Shown here: one piece after another, positions 45,756-55,539 of the stretch
Numbering within the stretch: the first letter of the stretch is position 1
Layout of the letters: each line of letters begins with the position of its first letter
Assembly: GCF_000023025.1 (NCBI RefSeq)
Contig: NC_012997.1
Location: 356,764 to 420,763 of the forward strand
Source of the DNA: Teredinibacter turnerae T7901
Lineage (GTDB): Bacteria > Pseudomonadota > Gammaproteobacteria > Pseudomonadales > Cellvibrionaceae
Direction: 5' to 3'
DNA length: 64,000 nucleotides
Notes under the pieces: generated by a model
Seen by the model: only the letters and a program-made list of their open reading frames with translations
What the model was told of the DNA's origin: nothing
Databases searched by the model: none
Made by a program: the position numbers and the translations under genes

Positions 45756-46310
45756 ATGGCTGCAGCTTCAATTGGTGTACTCGGTTCTGCGTTTAATCCA
45801 CCGCACAATGGCCATGCGGATGTTGTGGCGCAAGCGCTTGCTGAGTTCGATCGAGTACTCCTGGTACCGTCGTATCGCCATGCGTTTGGCAAAAATATGC
45901 TGCCGTACCACTGGCGTTTACAAATGGTGGCGGCACTGGTGGAAGCCATCGCCGATGACCGGGTGGCCCTGTTTGACATAGAAAAATCGCTGGCTGAGAT
46001 GCAGGACGATCCAATGCGGCCTGTGTACACCTACGATGTCCTGGCAGAAACTGAGCGTCGATTTCCAAACGCCAAAATTGCCTTTATTGTCGGGCCAGAC
46101 AATGCGGCAACCAGTACCTGGCAAAAATTTTATCGCGGTGACGAAATTGTTGCGCGCTGGTCTTTGTGGCCGGCGGCGGAGCGCATTCCGGTGCGCAGCA
46201 GCGATATTCGCGCGCAGGTTGAGCTTGGTATCTACCCATCTTCAGCACAGTGTCCGCCAGAGGTTGCGCGCCTGTTGCGTGCATGTTTAACGGACTCCAG
46301 TCACAAATAG
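45756..46310 (+). CDS. NadD-like nicotinate/nicotinamide-nucleotide adenylyltransferase family protein
   Basis: A 184-residue nucleotidyltransferase-fold protein with GVLGSAFNPPHNGH (the HxGH nucleotide-binding motif), VLLVPSYRHAFGKN, AFIVGPDNAATSTW and a C-terminal RSSDIR that replaces the usual ISSTxIR. Members make NaAD or NAD from mononucleotides. It is shorter than typical NadD (~210 aa), and its placement 140 bp behind pflB, not with rsfS/holA, suggests a second, specialised copy. The true substrate is uncertain. The ribosome site is weak. Confidence 0.75.
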   Translation: MAAASIGVLGSAFNPPHNGHADVVAQALAEFDRVLLVPSYRHAFGKNMLPYHWRLQMVAALVEAIADDRVALFDIEKSLAEMQDDPMRPVYTYDVLAETERRFPNAKIAFIVGPDNAATSTWQKFYRGDEIVARWSLWPAAERIPVRSSDIRAQVELGIYPSSAQCPPEVARLLRACLTDSSHK

Positions 46311-46414
46311 CACACTCCATTGCTGTGACGTTTACGATTGCCAACGGTTTCTCTCGTTACACACTCTATAATGCACGACACTTGAATTGCTTCCCCGTTG
46401 TGTAAGGATTTTCC

Positions 46415-48118
46415 ATGTTGTTCCCCCGCTTGCGCCGACTGGTCAGAGCATTGCCTATGCTCTGTGTATTTGTCTGTTTATGCGTGTATGCGCAATCTGA
46501 AAATCCGCCGACGACCTCACTGGAGCCGAATTACAGCGAAGAAGAGCTGCGCATTCTGGCAGCGGCTGAGCGCGTAGAGTCAAACAAAGCCAAGCTTGAA
46601 GCACTGGATGCGGCTTATAAAAAATCCTCGGGTGAAACTAGCGAATCTATCGTGCTGCAGCGACTGGATACCTACGACAGCCTGATTAAAGAGCTGCGGG
46701 AATTTACCAGTTTGGTCGGGGATTATAAAAATGGTGGCGGCACGCCGGATCATTTGCTCGGCGACTTTAATGAAGAAATGCTGAATACCGGGCGCTCGTT
46801 ACGTGCAGATATCCGCACCTACCTTAGCCGTTACAACGAAAACAGTATCGAGCGTGATACGGCCACGGCCGATGGTTTGCGCAGCTATATTTTCGACAAT
46901 CGCCTGCTTGATATGGGGTTTCGGCTGCTATCGGAATATGTTGCTGTGATTGAGCAGCTCGAATTTAGTGCCGCACCTTCACGACGATTTTTAATGAGCG
47001 AAGTGCCCTTGCGGGCCGACAGTTTATCTGGCCAGATTCGCCTCAACACAGAGCGCCTCAACGAGGCAAAGGCGCTGCTCTCGATAAAAAAAGACGATGC
47101 CGACGTTTTGGAAAAGCAGCGGCTGGCGACTGAAAAGCAGGAATCGGACACCCACAGTTTATTGTTGATTATCGACATTGCCGAAAAACTGGAGCTGGAC
47201 GTCAGCCGCTATCGTCAATTGCTGCTGCGCACCACCGGCGAAATCAGCGCGGATTTAATTGGCTCAAATGTACTGAGCGGTCTGTTTTACGATTGGTGGA
47301 TTTCGGTAAAACAATCCGTGGGGACCACGCTCGCCAATTTTATGATCAAAGCCGGTGTCTTTCTCGGCATTCTGCTGGTTTTTCACGGTATAGCTACGCT
47401 GGTAAGTCGGGTGCTTTTACGCAGCCTGACATCAGGATCAGTCAACCTGTCGGTGCTGATGCAGGATATGCTCACCTCGATGACCGCGCGCCTGATTATG
47501 CTGTTGGGTTTGCTGGTGGCGCTGGCGCAGGTAGGGGTTTCGCTCGGGCCGGTGTTGGCGGGTTTGGGGGTGGTGGGTTTTGTGATCGGTTTTGCGTTGC
47601 AGGACACCCTGGGTAATTTTGCTGCGGGGGTGATGATCCTGGTGTACCGGCCTTACGACGTGGACGATTTTGTGGAAGCCGCAGGAGTGTTTGGCAAGGT
47701 GCGCAGCATGAATATTGTGTCTACCACGGTGCTGACCATCGACAATCAGACGTTAATTATCCCCAACAGCAAAATCTGGGGGGACGTGATAAAAAACGTG
47801 ACTGCGCAAAAAGTGCGACGTGTGGATATGACGTTTGGCATAGGGTATAGCGATGATGTGGAGCACGCGGAACGGATTCTCGCCGATATTGTTGAAGAGA
47901 ACGAGAAGGTACTGCAGAGCCCTGAGCCAATGATCAAGCTCAATGCACTAGGCGAATCATCGGTGGATTTTATCGTGCGTCCCTGGGCCAAAACCGAACA
48001 CTATTGGGACGTCTACTGGGAAGTTACCCGAGAGGTGAAAATGCGGTTCGACCGCGAGGGGATTACCATTCCGTTCCCCCAGCGGGATGTTCATATCTAC
48101 CAGCAGAGCAAAGATTAA
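46415..48118 (+). CDS. MscS family mechanosensitive channel
   Basis: A 567-residue inner-membrane channel. A signal peptide (ending CVYAQS) and a ~270-residue, mostly helical periplasmic domain precede three TM helices between about residues 310 and 395. The pore-like segment GPVLAGLGVVGFVIGFALQD leads into the MscS beta domain (GNFAAGVMILVYRPYDVDDF, IIPNSKIWGD) and C-terminal alpha/beta domain. The long N-terminal extension places it with the larger, KefA/YjeP-like members. It should release solutes on osmotic downshock. Confidence 0.88.
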   Translation: MLFPRLRRLVRALPMLCVFVCLCVYAQSENPPTTSLEPNYSEEELRILAAAERVESNKAKLEALDAAYKKSSGETSESIVLQRLDTYDSLIKELREFTSLVGDYKNGGGTPDHLLGDFNEEMLNTGRSLRADIRTYLSRYNENSIERDTATADGLRSYIFDNRLLDMGFRLLSEYVAVIEQLEFSAAPSRRFLMSEVPLRADSLSGQIRLNTERLNEAKALLSIKKDDADVLEKQRLATEKQESDTHSLLLIIDIAEKLELDVSRYRQLLLRTTGEISADLIGSNVLSGLFYDWWISVKQSVGTTLANFMIKAGVFLGILLVFHGIATLVSRVLLRSLTSGSVNLSVLMQDMLTSMTARLIMLLGLLVALAQVGVSLGPVLAGLGVVGFVIGFALQDTLGNFAAGVMILVYRPYDVDDFVEAAGVFGKVRSMNIVSTTVLTIDNQTLIIPNSKIWGDVIKNVTAQKVRRVDMTFGIGYSDDVEHAERILADIVEENEKVLQSPEPMIKLNALGESSVDFIVRPWAKTEHYWDVYWEVTREVKMRFDREGITIPFPQRDVHIYQQSKD

Positions 48119-48462
48119 CCAATCTGCGGCGGGATACATTACCAAGTTGCGGTTTATCCCGTTTTAAGTCCGTCTTAGAGTTTTTTGGACTACTACGAAG
48201 GTGGGTGTTCGGTGTAGACTTGGCGTCTGTATATAACTATAAAGCAGCAGAAAAGTGTGGTTTCTGGGGGCTATTCTGCAATTGCCAATGATTTGATCTC
48301 ACCACCTGAAGGCTACGCCTGTTGGGGCCGATCAGACGTATTTTGTCATCGCACATCCTCCGGCTCCCAGCCCCATCTCGACCGCTGCACAATGTTTCCG
48401 GCGGCACTTACCTGCCCGGATTACCACAACAACTATAAACTCAAATGAACGGGGTCATTCCC
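48119..48462 (+). other. intergenic region upstream of sugar porter
   Basis: A weak terminator-like stem CGGGATA / TATCCCG (48130-48136 with 48155-48161) with TTTT follows mscS. The rest holds presumed promoter DNA of the transporter; no operator was identified. Confidence 0.4.
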
Positions 48463-49878
48463 ATGAATCAAGCCACTTCGGGTAACACCGAAAACTTTGC
48501 TTTTATCCTTCTTATCAGCGGTGTCGCCACCATTGGTGGGTTCCTTTTCGGATTCGATAGCGGTGTTATTAATGGCACCGTAGACGGACTGAAAGTCGCC
48601 TTTAACTCGGACGACGTGGCCAGCGGTTTCAACGTTGCGTCAATGCTTCTGGGTTGTGCGGTCGGTGCTTTCTTTGCCGGGCGCTTGGCCGACCTCTACG
48701 GCCGTCGCTTTATGCTGATTATCGCGGCGATTTTCTTTATTGTTTCCGCCTGGGGCTCTGGCATCGCCGGTTCTTCCGGTGAATTTATTATTTACCGGGT
48801 TATTGGTGGTCTGGCCGTGGGGGCAGCGTCCGTTATGGCGCCCGCCTACATTGCGGAAGTGGCGCCGGCTCGCTATCGGGGAGCCTTGGCTACAGTGCAA
48901 CAGGTGGCGATTATCACCGGTCTGTTTATGGCGTTCCTGAGTAATTATTTTCTGGCCGATGCGTCCGGTTCGGCAATGAACCCGCTGTGGATGAACTTCG
49001 AGACTTGGCGCTGGATGTTCTGGATAGAATTGATTCCTGCGTTTGTGTTCCTGTTTGCCCTTCTCCTTATTCCCGAAAGCCCGCGCTTTTTGGTAGTGAA
49101 GCAGCACAAAGAAAAAGCCCTCGGCATTCTGCAACGTCTTTATGGCAATGTCGCCGGTCAGCAGAAACTCGATGATATTGATGCGTCTCTTGAGGGTGAT
49201 CATCACCGACCCAAACTGGGCGATCTGATCGACAAAGCGTCTGGCAAGTTGCGCCCGATTGTGTGGGTTGGTATTGGCCTGGCAACCTTCCAGCAACTGG
49301 TGGGGATTAATGTGGTCTTCTACTACGGCGCCGTGTTGTGGCAGGCGGTTGGCTTTGGTGAAAATGATGCGCTGCTGATCAACGTGGTGTCAGGCGCATT
49401 GAGCATTGGCGCGGTGATACTGGCGTTGGTACTGGTGGATAAAATCGGCCGTAAACCCATTTTGTTGATTGGCTCAATTGGCATGACTGTCACGCTTGGC
49501 ATTACTGCGTTTGCCTTCACTACAGCGAGCCAGAACGCTGCTGGTGAAGTTTCTTTAGGCGATGGTATGGGCGTGGTTGCGCTGATTTCCGCCAATATTT
49601 ACGTGATGTTCTTTAATTTCAGTTGGGGCCCTGTTATGTGGGTACTGCTGGGCGAGATGTTCCCCAATCAGATTCGCGGTTCCGGCCTGGCCGTTGCCGG
49701 TCTCGCGCAATGGGGTTCGAACTTCCTGGTGTCCTGGACATTCCCCATGCTGCTCGGTTCGCTGGGGCTCGCGTTCGCGTACAGCCTTTACACCTTGGGT
49801 GCATTAATCTCTATTTTCTTCGTGGCGAAGTTTGTCTACGAAACCAAAGGCATGGAACTTGAAAACATGAAGGGCTAA
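48463..49878 (+). CDS. MFS sugar porter (SP family)
   Basis: A 471-residue, 12-TM proton/sugar symporter or facilitator of the family that includes XylE, AraE and GalP. Diagnostic motifs are GFDSGVINGTVDGL in TM1, GRLADLYGRR between TM2 and TM3, PESPRFLV after TM6, FQQLVGINVVFYYG in TM7 and YETKGMELE at the C-terminus. Substrate is probably a hexose or pentose released by extracellular glycanases. An in-frame ATG at 48445 is possible; 48463 begins MNQATSGNTENF and has GGGG upstream. Confidence 0.9.
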   Translation: MNQATSGNTENFAFILLISGVATIGGFLFGFDSGVINGTVDGLKVAFNSDDVASGFNVASMLLGCAVGAFFAGRLADLYGRRFMLIIAAIFFIVSAWGSGIAGSSGEFIIYRVIGGLAVGAASVMAPAYIAEVAPARYRGALATVQQVAIITGLFMAFLSNYFLADASGSAMNPLWMNFETWRWMFWIELIPAFVFLFALLLIPESPRFLVVKQHKEKALGILQRLYGNVAGQQKLDDIDASLEGDHHRPKLGDLIDKASGKLRPIVWVGIGLATFQQLVGINVVFYYGAVLWQAVGFGENDALLINVVSGALSIGAVILALVLVDKIGRKPILLIGSIGMTVTLGITAFAFTTASQNAAGEVSLGDGMGVVALISANIYVMFFNFSWGPVMWVLLGEMFPNQIRGSGLAVAGLAQWGSNFLVSWTFPMLLGSLGLAFAYSLYTLGALISIFFVAKFVYETKGMELENMKG

Positions 49879-49904
49879 ACGCGCTTCTTTACCGGTGGTA
49901 ACCA

Positions 49905-50630
49905 CTAGGGTTGCTGCCGGTAGTCCCGCAAGGCTTCGGCAATTCCTCGTTTTATTTTCTCTCCCTCATCCTGACTCGTATCGCAGACGAACGGCAGCGA
50001 CCAAAGCCCCGTTTCTGTGAGGCTCTTGGGTGGTGTGTATACGGAGCAGTAGCGCCCGTTTTTTCTCACTGTGCGCCCATGAACATCGGTAAAAGTGTGT
50101 TTGTGCTTAAAGGCATCGATTTGCTCGCTGCGCGATGGGCCTGTGTCTCGTTTAAATTTATTTCTCAGCCTTGGGTCGAATACGCGCAAGCTGTCGCTCG
50201 ACTGCTCGGACTTCTGCGAGGCGGTATATTTTGAGTTGGTTTGGGAGGCGGCTGGCGCAGGGGGGTGAGTGGGAATTGCTGGTAACTGTTGCCGACGCAT
50301 ATTTTGCTCAGTGGTCTGCTGATTGTCAGTGGCAGAGTTTGAGTCGCTTGTCTCTGTGTTGGTTTCTGAGTGTGATACTGGAGTGGTCTCTGATAGTGGC
50401 AAAGGTTTGCTGGCTAACGCATTCGACTGCGGTTCGGGTGATATATCGGGTGAAGCTTTACGCAGGGTAACGGCAAAGGTCTTTCGCTCAGATCGCGCGA
50501 ATTCAGGGGGTTCTGCGGTTTCGGGCAGCAATAACAGAATGCTGTGAAGACCGATCGAAGCGGCTGCGGCGATAGTGCCGCGCCTGGTTAAGAACTCCGC
50601 TAGTGTCATTCGCCCTGCCATGCTCTGCAT
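49905..50630 (-). CDS. hypothetical protein with TonB-like N-terminal anchor
   Basis: Not recognised. A 241-residue protein with one N-terminal TM helix (TIAAAASIGLHSILLLL) of the kind seen in TonB-like transducers, a long low-complexity Ser/Thr/Pro/Gln region (about 55-150), and a ~75-residue C-terminal domain with two Cys (GRYCSVY and PFVCDTS) that could pair in the periplasm. The C-terminus lacks the TonB domain motif. Several ATGs lie within the first eight codons and none has a good ribosome site, so the start is uncertain. Confidence 0.6.
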   Translation of the reverse strand: MQSMAGRMTLAEFLTRRGTIAAAASIGLHSILLLLPETAEPPEFARSERKTFAVTLRKASPDISPEPQSNALASKPLPLSETTPVSHSETNTETSDSNSATDNQQTTEQNMRRQQLPAIPTHPPAPAASQTNSKYTASQKSEQSSDSLRVFDPRLRNKFKRDTGPSRSEQIDAFKHKHTFTDVHGRTVRKNGRYCSVYTPPKSLTETGLWSLPFVCDTSQDEGEKIKRGIAEALRDYRQQP

Positions 50631-50739
50631 TCAACGTTGCAGTTATGACAGAGACAAGGCGCTAGCGGTTCCTGCGGTATTTCTGTGGCTTGAATGAAGT
50701 TAACTGGAATGCCCGGTGAACACCGGGCAAGGCTAGGGA

Positions 50740-52050
50740 TCAGGTGCTGGGTGAATCGTCGTGCTTCACGTAAAACGGGGCAAACCAGCAAATAATAAAT
50801 GAGGGAATGGTCGCGGCCATCACGAATGCAAAGTAACCAATGTAGCCCATTAATTCCTGCAGTGCGCCACTGACCATACCGGTTAACATCATGCATAAAC
50901 CCATCAATGCCGTGCCAAACGCATAGTGAGTGGTGGCGTATTTGCCGGGCGCAAGCTGCTGCATCAGGTAGATCATAAACCCGACTGAACCAATGCCAAA
51001 GAAGAACTGCTCCACCACAACACCGAGAGTAATCAGCACGTGGCTGTGTGGCTGATAGATCGCCAAAATCAAAAAAGTAATATTGGGAATGTTGACGCAG
51101 AAACACAGCGGGAAGAGTGCTTTTTCCAGGCCTTTCTTCGCCACATAGGCACCGCCCACTAGCGAACCAACCAATAGAGCACACAGCCCGAAGGTGCCGT
51201 AGATGATGCCGAATTCCTGGTTGGTCAGTGACAAGCCACCGTTGTCAAAAGCATCTTTCATAAACAGCATGGACGGCGCATTGAGAAAGCCGAAGCTGAT
51301 ACGAAACAGCAGCGCGAAGCCGATCATCAGCCAAATGCCGCGTTTTTGGAAAAACGTCACAAAGGCATCGGCCAGTGTTTTCATCGCTTCCATCGGGCTG
51401 GTTGGGGTGTTTTCCGCTCGCGAGCCTTCGGGCATCACTCGCCAGTGCCAGGCCGCCATGGCAAGCATCAGTATGCCCATTATGCCGAACACGATTTGCC
51501 AGGATTTGCTCCATTCGGGGCCGGATACGTGAGGATCATGGTTAAACAGGTATTGATGGAAGACACCACTGAGTACCACCATGACGCTCATCATTGCCAG
51601 CTTGCCCAGATTCCAGCTCAGGCTCTGCCAACCGCAGTAAAGCGCTTGTTGCTTCGCATCGAGCGAGGTTACATAGACGCCGTCAGTGGTGATGTCCTGG
51701 GAGGACCCAATAAATGAGAGCACCCAAAACATGCCCATCATGATGGTGATATAGCTGGGTAAATTCATTACCAGTGCTACGCCGACAAATCCGATCCCCA
51801 GTATCAGCTGCGACAGCAGAACAAAGAATTTTTTGGTTTTGTACATTTCCAGAAAGGCTGCGAACAGCGGCTTAATGGTGTAAGCCAGTCCGAGGGCGCT
51901 GGCGTAGGCTGCCGCGCGCGCATTGTCCATACCGAGGTTACTGAACATAACAACGGATGCAGCGGTAAGCATGTTGTAGGTGAGCGCCATGGTGAAATAA
52001 CCGGACGGCACCCATAACAAGGGGTGTTTCATGGTGGTTGATTGAGTCAT
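50740..52050 (-). CDS. MFS transporter (AmpG/acetyl-CoA-transporter-like)
   Basis: A 436-residue polytopic protein with about 12 TM helices. The N-terminal pattern WVPSGYFTMALTYNML and IGSSQDITTDGVYVTSL is typical of the AmpG-like branch of the major facilitator superfamily, which imports muropeptides or other sugar-containing compounds. It lies downstream of a glycerophosphodiesterase gene on the same strand (292-bp gap), so uptake of a diesterase product is possible but unproved. Start at ATG 52050. Confidence 0.75.
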   Translation of the reverse strand: MTQSTTMKHPLLWVPSGYFTMALTYNMLTAASVVMFSNLGMDNARAAAYASALGLAYTIKPLFAAFLEMYKTKKFFVLLSQLILGIGFVGVALVMNLPSYITIMMGMFWVLSFIGSSQDITTDGVYVTSLDAKQQALYCGWQSLSWNLGKLAMMSVMVVLSGVFHQYLFNHDPHVSGPEWSKSWQIVFGIMGILMLAMAAWHWRVMPEGSRAENTPTSPMEAMKTLADAFVTFFQKRGIWLMIGFALLFRISFGFLNAPSMLFMKDAFDNGGLSLTNQEFGIIYGTFGLCALLVGSLVGGAYVAKKGLEKALFPLCFCVNIPNITFLILAIYQPHSHVLITLGVVVEQFFFGIGSVGFMIYLMQQLAPGKYATTHYAFGTALMGLCMMLTGMVSGALQELMGYIGYFAFVMAATIPSFIICWFAPFYVKHDDSPST

Positions 52051-52259
52051 TGGTAAACCTTTTAATTGTTATGCTGTTTTTATCGGTAAGGTCCAAATGC
52101 CTGTGAGCAGGCTAGTAGGTGCTGCGATAGTAACAAATTCTGCGCCGTCATGAAGGTCAAACCCCTGGCCAGCGCGGGAGTTTTTGCGGTATCTCAATCG
52201 GGCATGATTAGCGGCGAAACAATGAGTCGCAAGGCGCGATATTCGCGTTGGGAGGCTAG

Positions 52260-52319
52260 GGCTTGAGTAAGGCTTGAGTAAGGCTTGAGAGGAAGCAGGC
52301 GTGGCTGTGGGCAGCCACG
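52260..52319 (-). repeat. 11-bp tandem repeat and hairpin between GDPD and MFS genes
   Basis: GGCTTGAGTAA is repeated 2.8 times from 52260 to 52290. Next to it is a perfect 8-bp stem CGTGGCTG / CAGCCACG (52300-52307 with 52312-52319), 23 bp past the GDPD stop. It may terminate that gene although no T tract follows. The remaining 52051-52259 shows no gene. Confidence 0.6.
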
Positions 52320-52342
52320 CGGGAGTAGTAAACTGAATGGAC

Positions 52343-53647
52343 CTACAGGCCCATGCAGTTTGCGTAGTAGGTCACTGGTGCGGCCCAATCAGAAAAAATA
52401 CCGATTATGCCAACATCTCGAGCGAGGACGTCCAGCAGGTCGTAGGCGTCGCCGTCGTTGTTAATAACACTGGGCTGCGGGTTGCTGCTGTCGGCATTTT
52501 GTCCGTTGATGGACTGATAGTACCAGCCGCCGCCAGTTGCCAGGGGGCCTGAGCGCTCGAAGGTCCAGGCGATAATGTCCAGACCAGCGGCTTTGGCTTC
52601 GTTGGCATAGAGCGAAGGTACAATTTTACCATCGGCCACATCGACCAACATCCACAGTGGTGGAGCGATGATTTGCACACCTTGTGCCGCCAGTTCCGCC
52701 ATAGACGGCTCCCAGGTCGCTGGATCGCGGTAGTTGAAGCTGCTTGAGCTGTCACGACCATCGAGGAAGGCAGCTTGCTGGCCGAAAGCGGGCGTATGTT
52801 CGATCCAGTATTGAATATCGCTCAGGTTAAAAGACTGCGGATAAACGCGGGACGCTGGTACGCGGGCTTCGCGGTACTCGTCGATCATCTTTTGTGCATA
52901 ATCTTCCTGGCTGAATCCGTTGAACGGCATGGCAACGCTTGGTGACTTCAGCTCCGGGGTCATTTTCACGCCGAGACTGGTGAACAGGGCAATACTCTCC
53001 TTGTGAGTCATGAGAGTGCCGCGCGTGGCGTAGAGGTCGGTTCGCCAGTCAGCTGTCGCATTCATATAGTCGGCAACGTTGGTAGCGCGATTGTTGGCCG
53101 CATCCATTTTACCCTTAAGGGTTTTGAACTCTGCCAGGGTAATGTCCGAGGTGCAGCACTGCGCGGACGCAGGCGAAATCATATTGCCTTGTTCATCGTA
53201 TTGCGCTGGTACAAAAGGCTGGGTGCACTGATCGGCCAGATCGGTCGCCAGGATGTTGGTGGTGGTGTGCAGGTCGCATTGCGAGTGACGGCATACCAGT
53301 TCTTTGTCTTTGGTAAAGGTCACGTCGCACTCGATAATACCAGCGCCCATACGTGCTGCGGCAGTGTAGGATTCTTTGGTGTGCTCCGGAAACTGCAGAG
53401 GTGCGCCGCGATGGCCGATAGAGAAGCTGGTTTTGTGCGGGCGAATGTCACTGCAGCCCTGCAGCTTTTGCTTCAATTCGGAGTCATCCATATCTTCAAC
53501 TAAAAAGTACGGACGCGGGCCAAGCTGGGTCGGTACCGGGCGGGCTTCGTTGATCGCTGCCTGCGATTTTGCCGCAGGCGCGGCGTTGCTAAACTGCGAG
53601 ATTGCGAGTACGGAAAGTACCGCAGTGAGAAACATACGATGACGCAT
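52343..53647 (-). CDS. periplasmic glycerophosphodiester phosphodiesterase
   Basis: Hydrolyses glycerophosphodiesters to glycerol-3-phosphate and an alcohol. The 434-residue protein starts with a signal peptide ([20 protein letters not shown]) and has the GDPD signature [15 protein letters not shown] with catalytic His and Arg, the metal Glu/Asp in GIIECDV and the second His in LVCRHS. There is an insert of about 60 residues with several Cys ([15 protein letters not shown]) compared with GlpQ. ATG 53647 has a GGGGG site; the frame to 53719 is rejected as lacking one. Confidence 0.88.
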   Translation of the reverse strand: MRHRMFLTAVLSVLAISQFSNAAPAAKSQAAINEARPVPTQLGPRPYFLVEDMDDSELKQKLQGCSDIRPHKTSFSIGHRGAPLQFPEHTKESYTAAARMGAGIIECDVTFTKDKELVCRHSQCDLHTTTNILATDLADQCTQPFVPAQYDEQGNMISPASAQCCTSDITLAEFKTLKGKMDAANNRATNVADYMNATADWRTDLYATRGTLMTHKESIALFTSLGVKMTPELKSPSVAMPFNGFSQEDYAQKMIDEYREARVPASRVYPQSFNLSDIQYWIEHTPAFGQQAAFLDGRDSSSSFNYRDPATWEPSMAELAAQGVQIIAPPLWMLVDVADGKIVPSLYANEAKAAGLDIIAWTFERSGPLATGGGWYYQSINGQNADSSNPQPSVINNDGDAYDLLDVLARDVGIIGIFSDWAAPVTYYANCMGL

Positions 53648-53744
53648 AAAACCCCCTTTTGTTATTAAATTCAGACAATGTCGGGCTGCGAGAGTAGAGC
53701 GCCAATATGACGTTAACATGCCGGTTTAGTGACTGCTGGATGAC

Positions 53745-53776
53745 AAAAAGGCGCTAATTTAAAGCTTTAGCGCCTT
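53745..53776 (-). terminator. terminator of ilvA
   Basis: 10-bp stem AAGGCGCTAA / TTAGCGCCTT (53748-53757 with 53767-53776), 9-nt loop; five T follow on the minus strand. Confidence 0.9.
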
Positions 53777-53807
53777 CGTCTTAGAAAAGAAAAAATTAGT
53801 AAATACG

Positions 53808-55322
53808 TTAACTGAGAAAGTATTTATAGGCTTCGTTTTCGGTTTCGTCAGAGTAGGGGTAGCCGAGATCATCCAACAGCTCGCGCAGCTGTTTACGCTC
53901 GGTTTTTGGCACCTGCATGCCGACCAACACCCGGCCGCTGGCTGAGCCGTGGTTGCGATAGTGGAACAGCGAAATATTCCAGCGCCCGGCAAGTTTGTTA
54001 AGGAAGTTCAACAGCGCGCCCGGTCGTTCAGGAAATTCAAACCGATAAACGATTTCGTCCTCTACCTGCGGTGCGTGACCGCCAACCATGTAGCGAATGT
54101 GCAGCTTGGCAACTTCGTTATCTGTCATATCGACAACTTTATAGTCTTTGCTGCGCAGGTTTTCGATCAATTCATCGTGGTCGCTTTGTTCGCCGGAAAC
54201 CTGCAACCCCACAAAAATATGCGCGTCGGTGGAATCGGCAAAACGGTAGTTGAACTCGGTGATCAGGCGTTTGCCGAGCAAGCGGCAAAAACCGCGATAA
54301 CTGCCGGGCTTCTCTGGAATCGTAACCGCTAAAATAGCTTCGCGTTTTTCGCCGATTTCGGTGCGCTCGGAAATATAGCGCAAACGGTCAAAATTCGTGT
54401 TAGCGCCGCTGTCTACGGCCACCAGGGTATGCTCGCTGCATTGGTTTTGTTCGATATATTTTTTAAGGCCAGCAAGTGAGAGGGCTCCGGCCGGTTCGGC
54501 GATGGAGCGGGTGTCCTCAAAAATATCTTTGATAGCGGAGCAGATTTCGTCCGTGGAGACGGTTATAACGCCATCAATACATTCGCGGATAACCCGAAAG
54601 GTTTCCTTGCCAATTTGGGCGACGGCCACGCCATCGGCGAAAATGCCAACTTGCGGCAATTTTACCCGGCGTTGGGCGTCCATGGCGGCTTTTAAACACG
54701 CCGATTCGTCCGCTTCCACTGCAAAAACTTTGATGTCCGGGCGCACGTATTTAATGTACGACGCCATACCGGCGCACAGGCCACCACCGCCCACTGGTAT
54801 AAACACGGCATCAATATTTCCGGTCCACTGGCGTAACAGTTCCAGCGCGACGGTTCCCTGGCCTGCGATCACGTCGGGATCGTCGTACGGCGGGATGTAG
54901 GTCATGCCCTTTTCTGCGACCAATGTTTTCGCATAGGCAGATGCTTCGTCGTAGGTATCGCCTATCTGCACTACCTTGGCGCCGTGGCGTTTCACCCCGT
55001 TTACTTTAATGTAAGGGGTGGTTTGCGGCATGACGATTGTGGCCGAAATACCCATGTGTTTGGCCGCCAGCGCCAGCCCTTGTGCGTGATTGCCTGCGGA
55101 GGCCGCAACTACGCCGCCTTTGCGCTGTTCATCCGACAGTTGCAGTAATTTGTTGTAAGCACCGCGAATTTTGAATGAGAACACCGGCTGCAAATCTTCC
55201 CGTTTAAGAAGAATGGTATTTCCCGTACGCAAGGAAATATTCGGCATCATATCCAGCGGCGTTTCGACAGCGAGATCGTAGATACGGGCATCAAGTATGC
55301 GTTTAAGGTAAGACTGCGGCAT
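53808..55322 (-). CDS. ilvA: threonine ammonia-lyase, biosynthetic
   Basis: PLP enzyme that deaminates threonine to 2-oxobutyrate, the first step towards isoleucine. The 504-residue protein has the PLP Lys in VFSFKIRGAYNK, SAGNHAQGLAL, the glycine loop PVGGGGLCAGM and two C-terminal ACT-like regulatory domains (about 330-500; TIPEKPGSYRGF and EFPERPGALLNF) for isoleucine inhibition and valine activation. It starts at ATG 55322, divergent from rpiA. Confidence 0.95.
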   Translation of the reverse strand: MPQSYLKRILDARIYDLAVETPLDMMPNISLRTGNTILLKREDLQPVFSFKIRGAYNKLLQLSDEQRKGGVVAASAGNHAQGLALAAKHMGISATIVMPQTTPYIKVNGVKRHGAKVVQIGDTYDEASAYAKTLVAEKGMTYIPPYDDPDVIAGQGTVALELLRQWTGNIDAVFIPVGGGGLCAGMASYIKYVRPDIKVFAVEADESACLKAAMDAQRRVKLPQVGIFADGVAVAQIGKETFRVIRECIDGVITVSTDEICSAIKDIFEDTRSIAEPAGALSLAGLKKYIEQNQCSEHTLVAVDSGANTNFDRLRYISERTEIGEKREAILAVTIPEKPGSYRGFCRLLGKRLITEFNYRFADSTDAHIFVGLQVSGEQSDHDELIENLRSKDYKVVDMTDNEVAKLHIRYMVGGHAPQVEDEIVYRFEFPERPGALLNFLNKLAGRWNISLFHYRNHGSASGRVLVGMQVPKTERKQLRELLDDLGYPYSDETENEAYKYFLS

Positions 55323-55539
55323 AGTAATCAGTGTTTTCGTGCTATTTCGTGCATAAGGGCGGCAATGGTAAAGGAAGCGGGTTGCGCTGTCATTGATCTT
55401 AACCTTTCCAACAGGGTGTTGCGGTGAAAGCTAGCATTGGTGTATCTCCTACTGACACTTGTGCCGTGGTTGATAAACCCCATGCCATTGCGGCGGATTT
55501 TTCGTAAAATGCGCAGCTCTTTGAACAGGGTGCGGTGTT

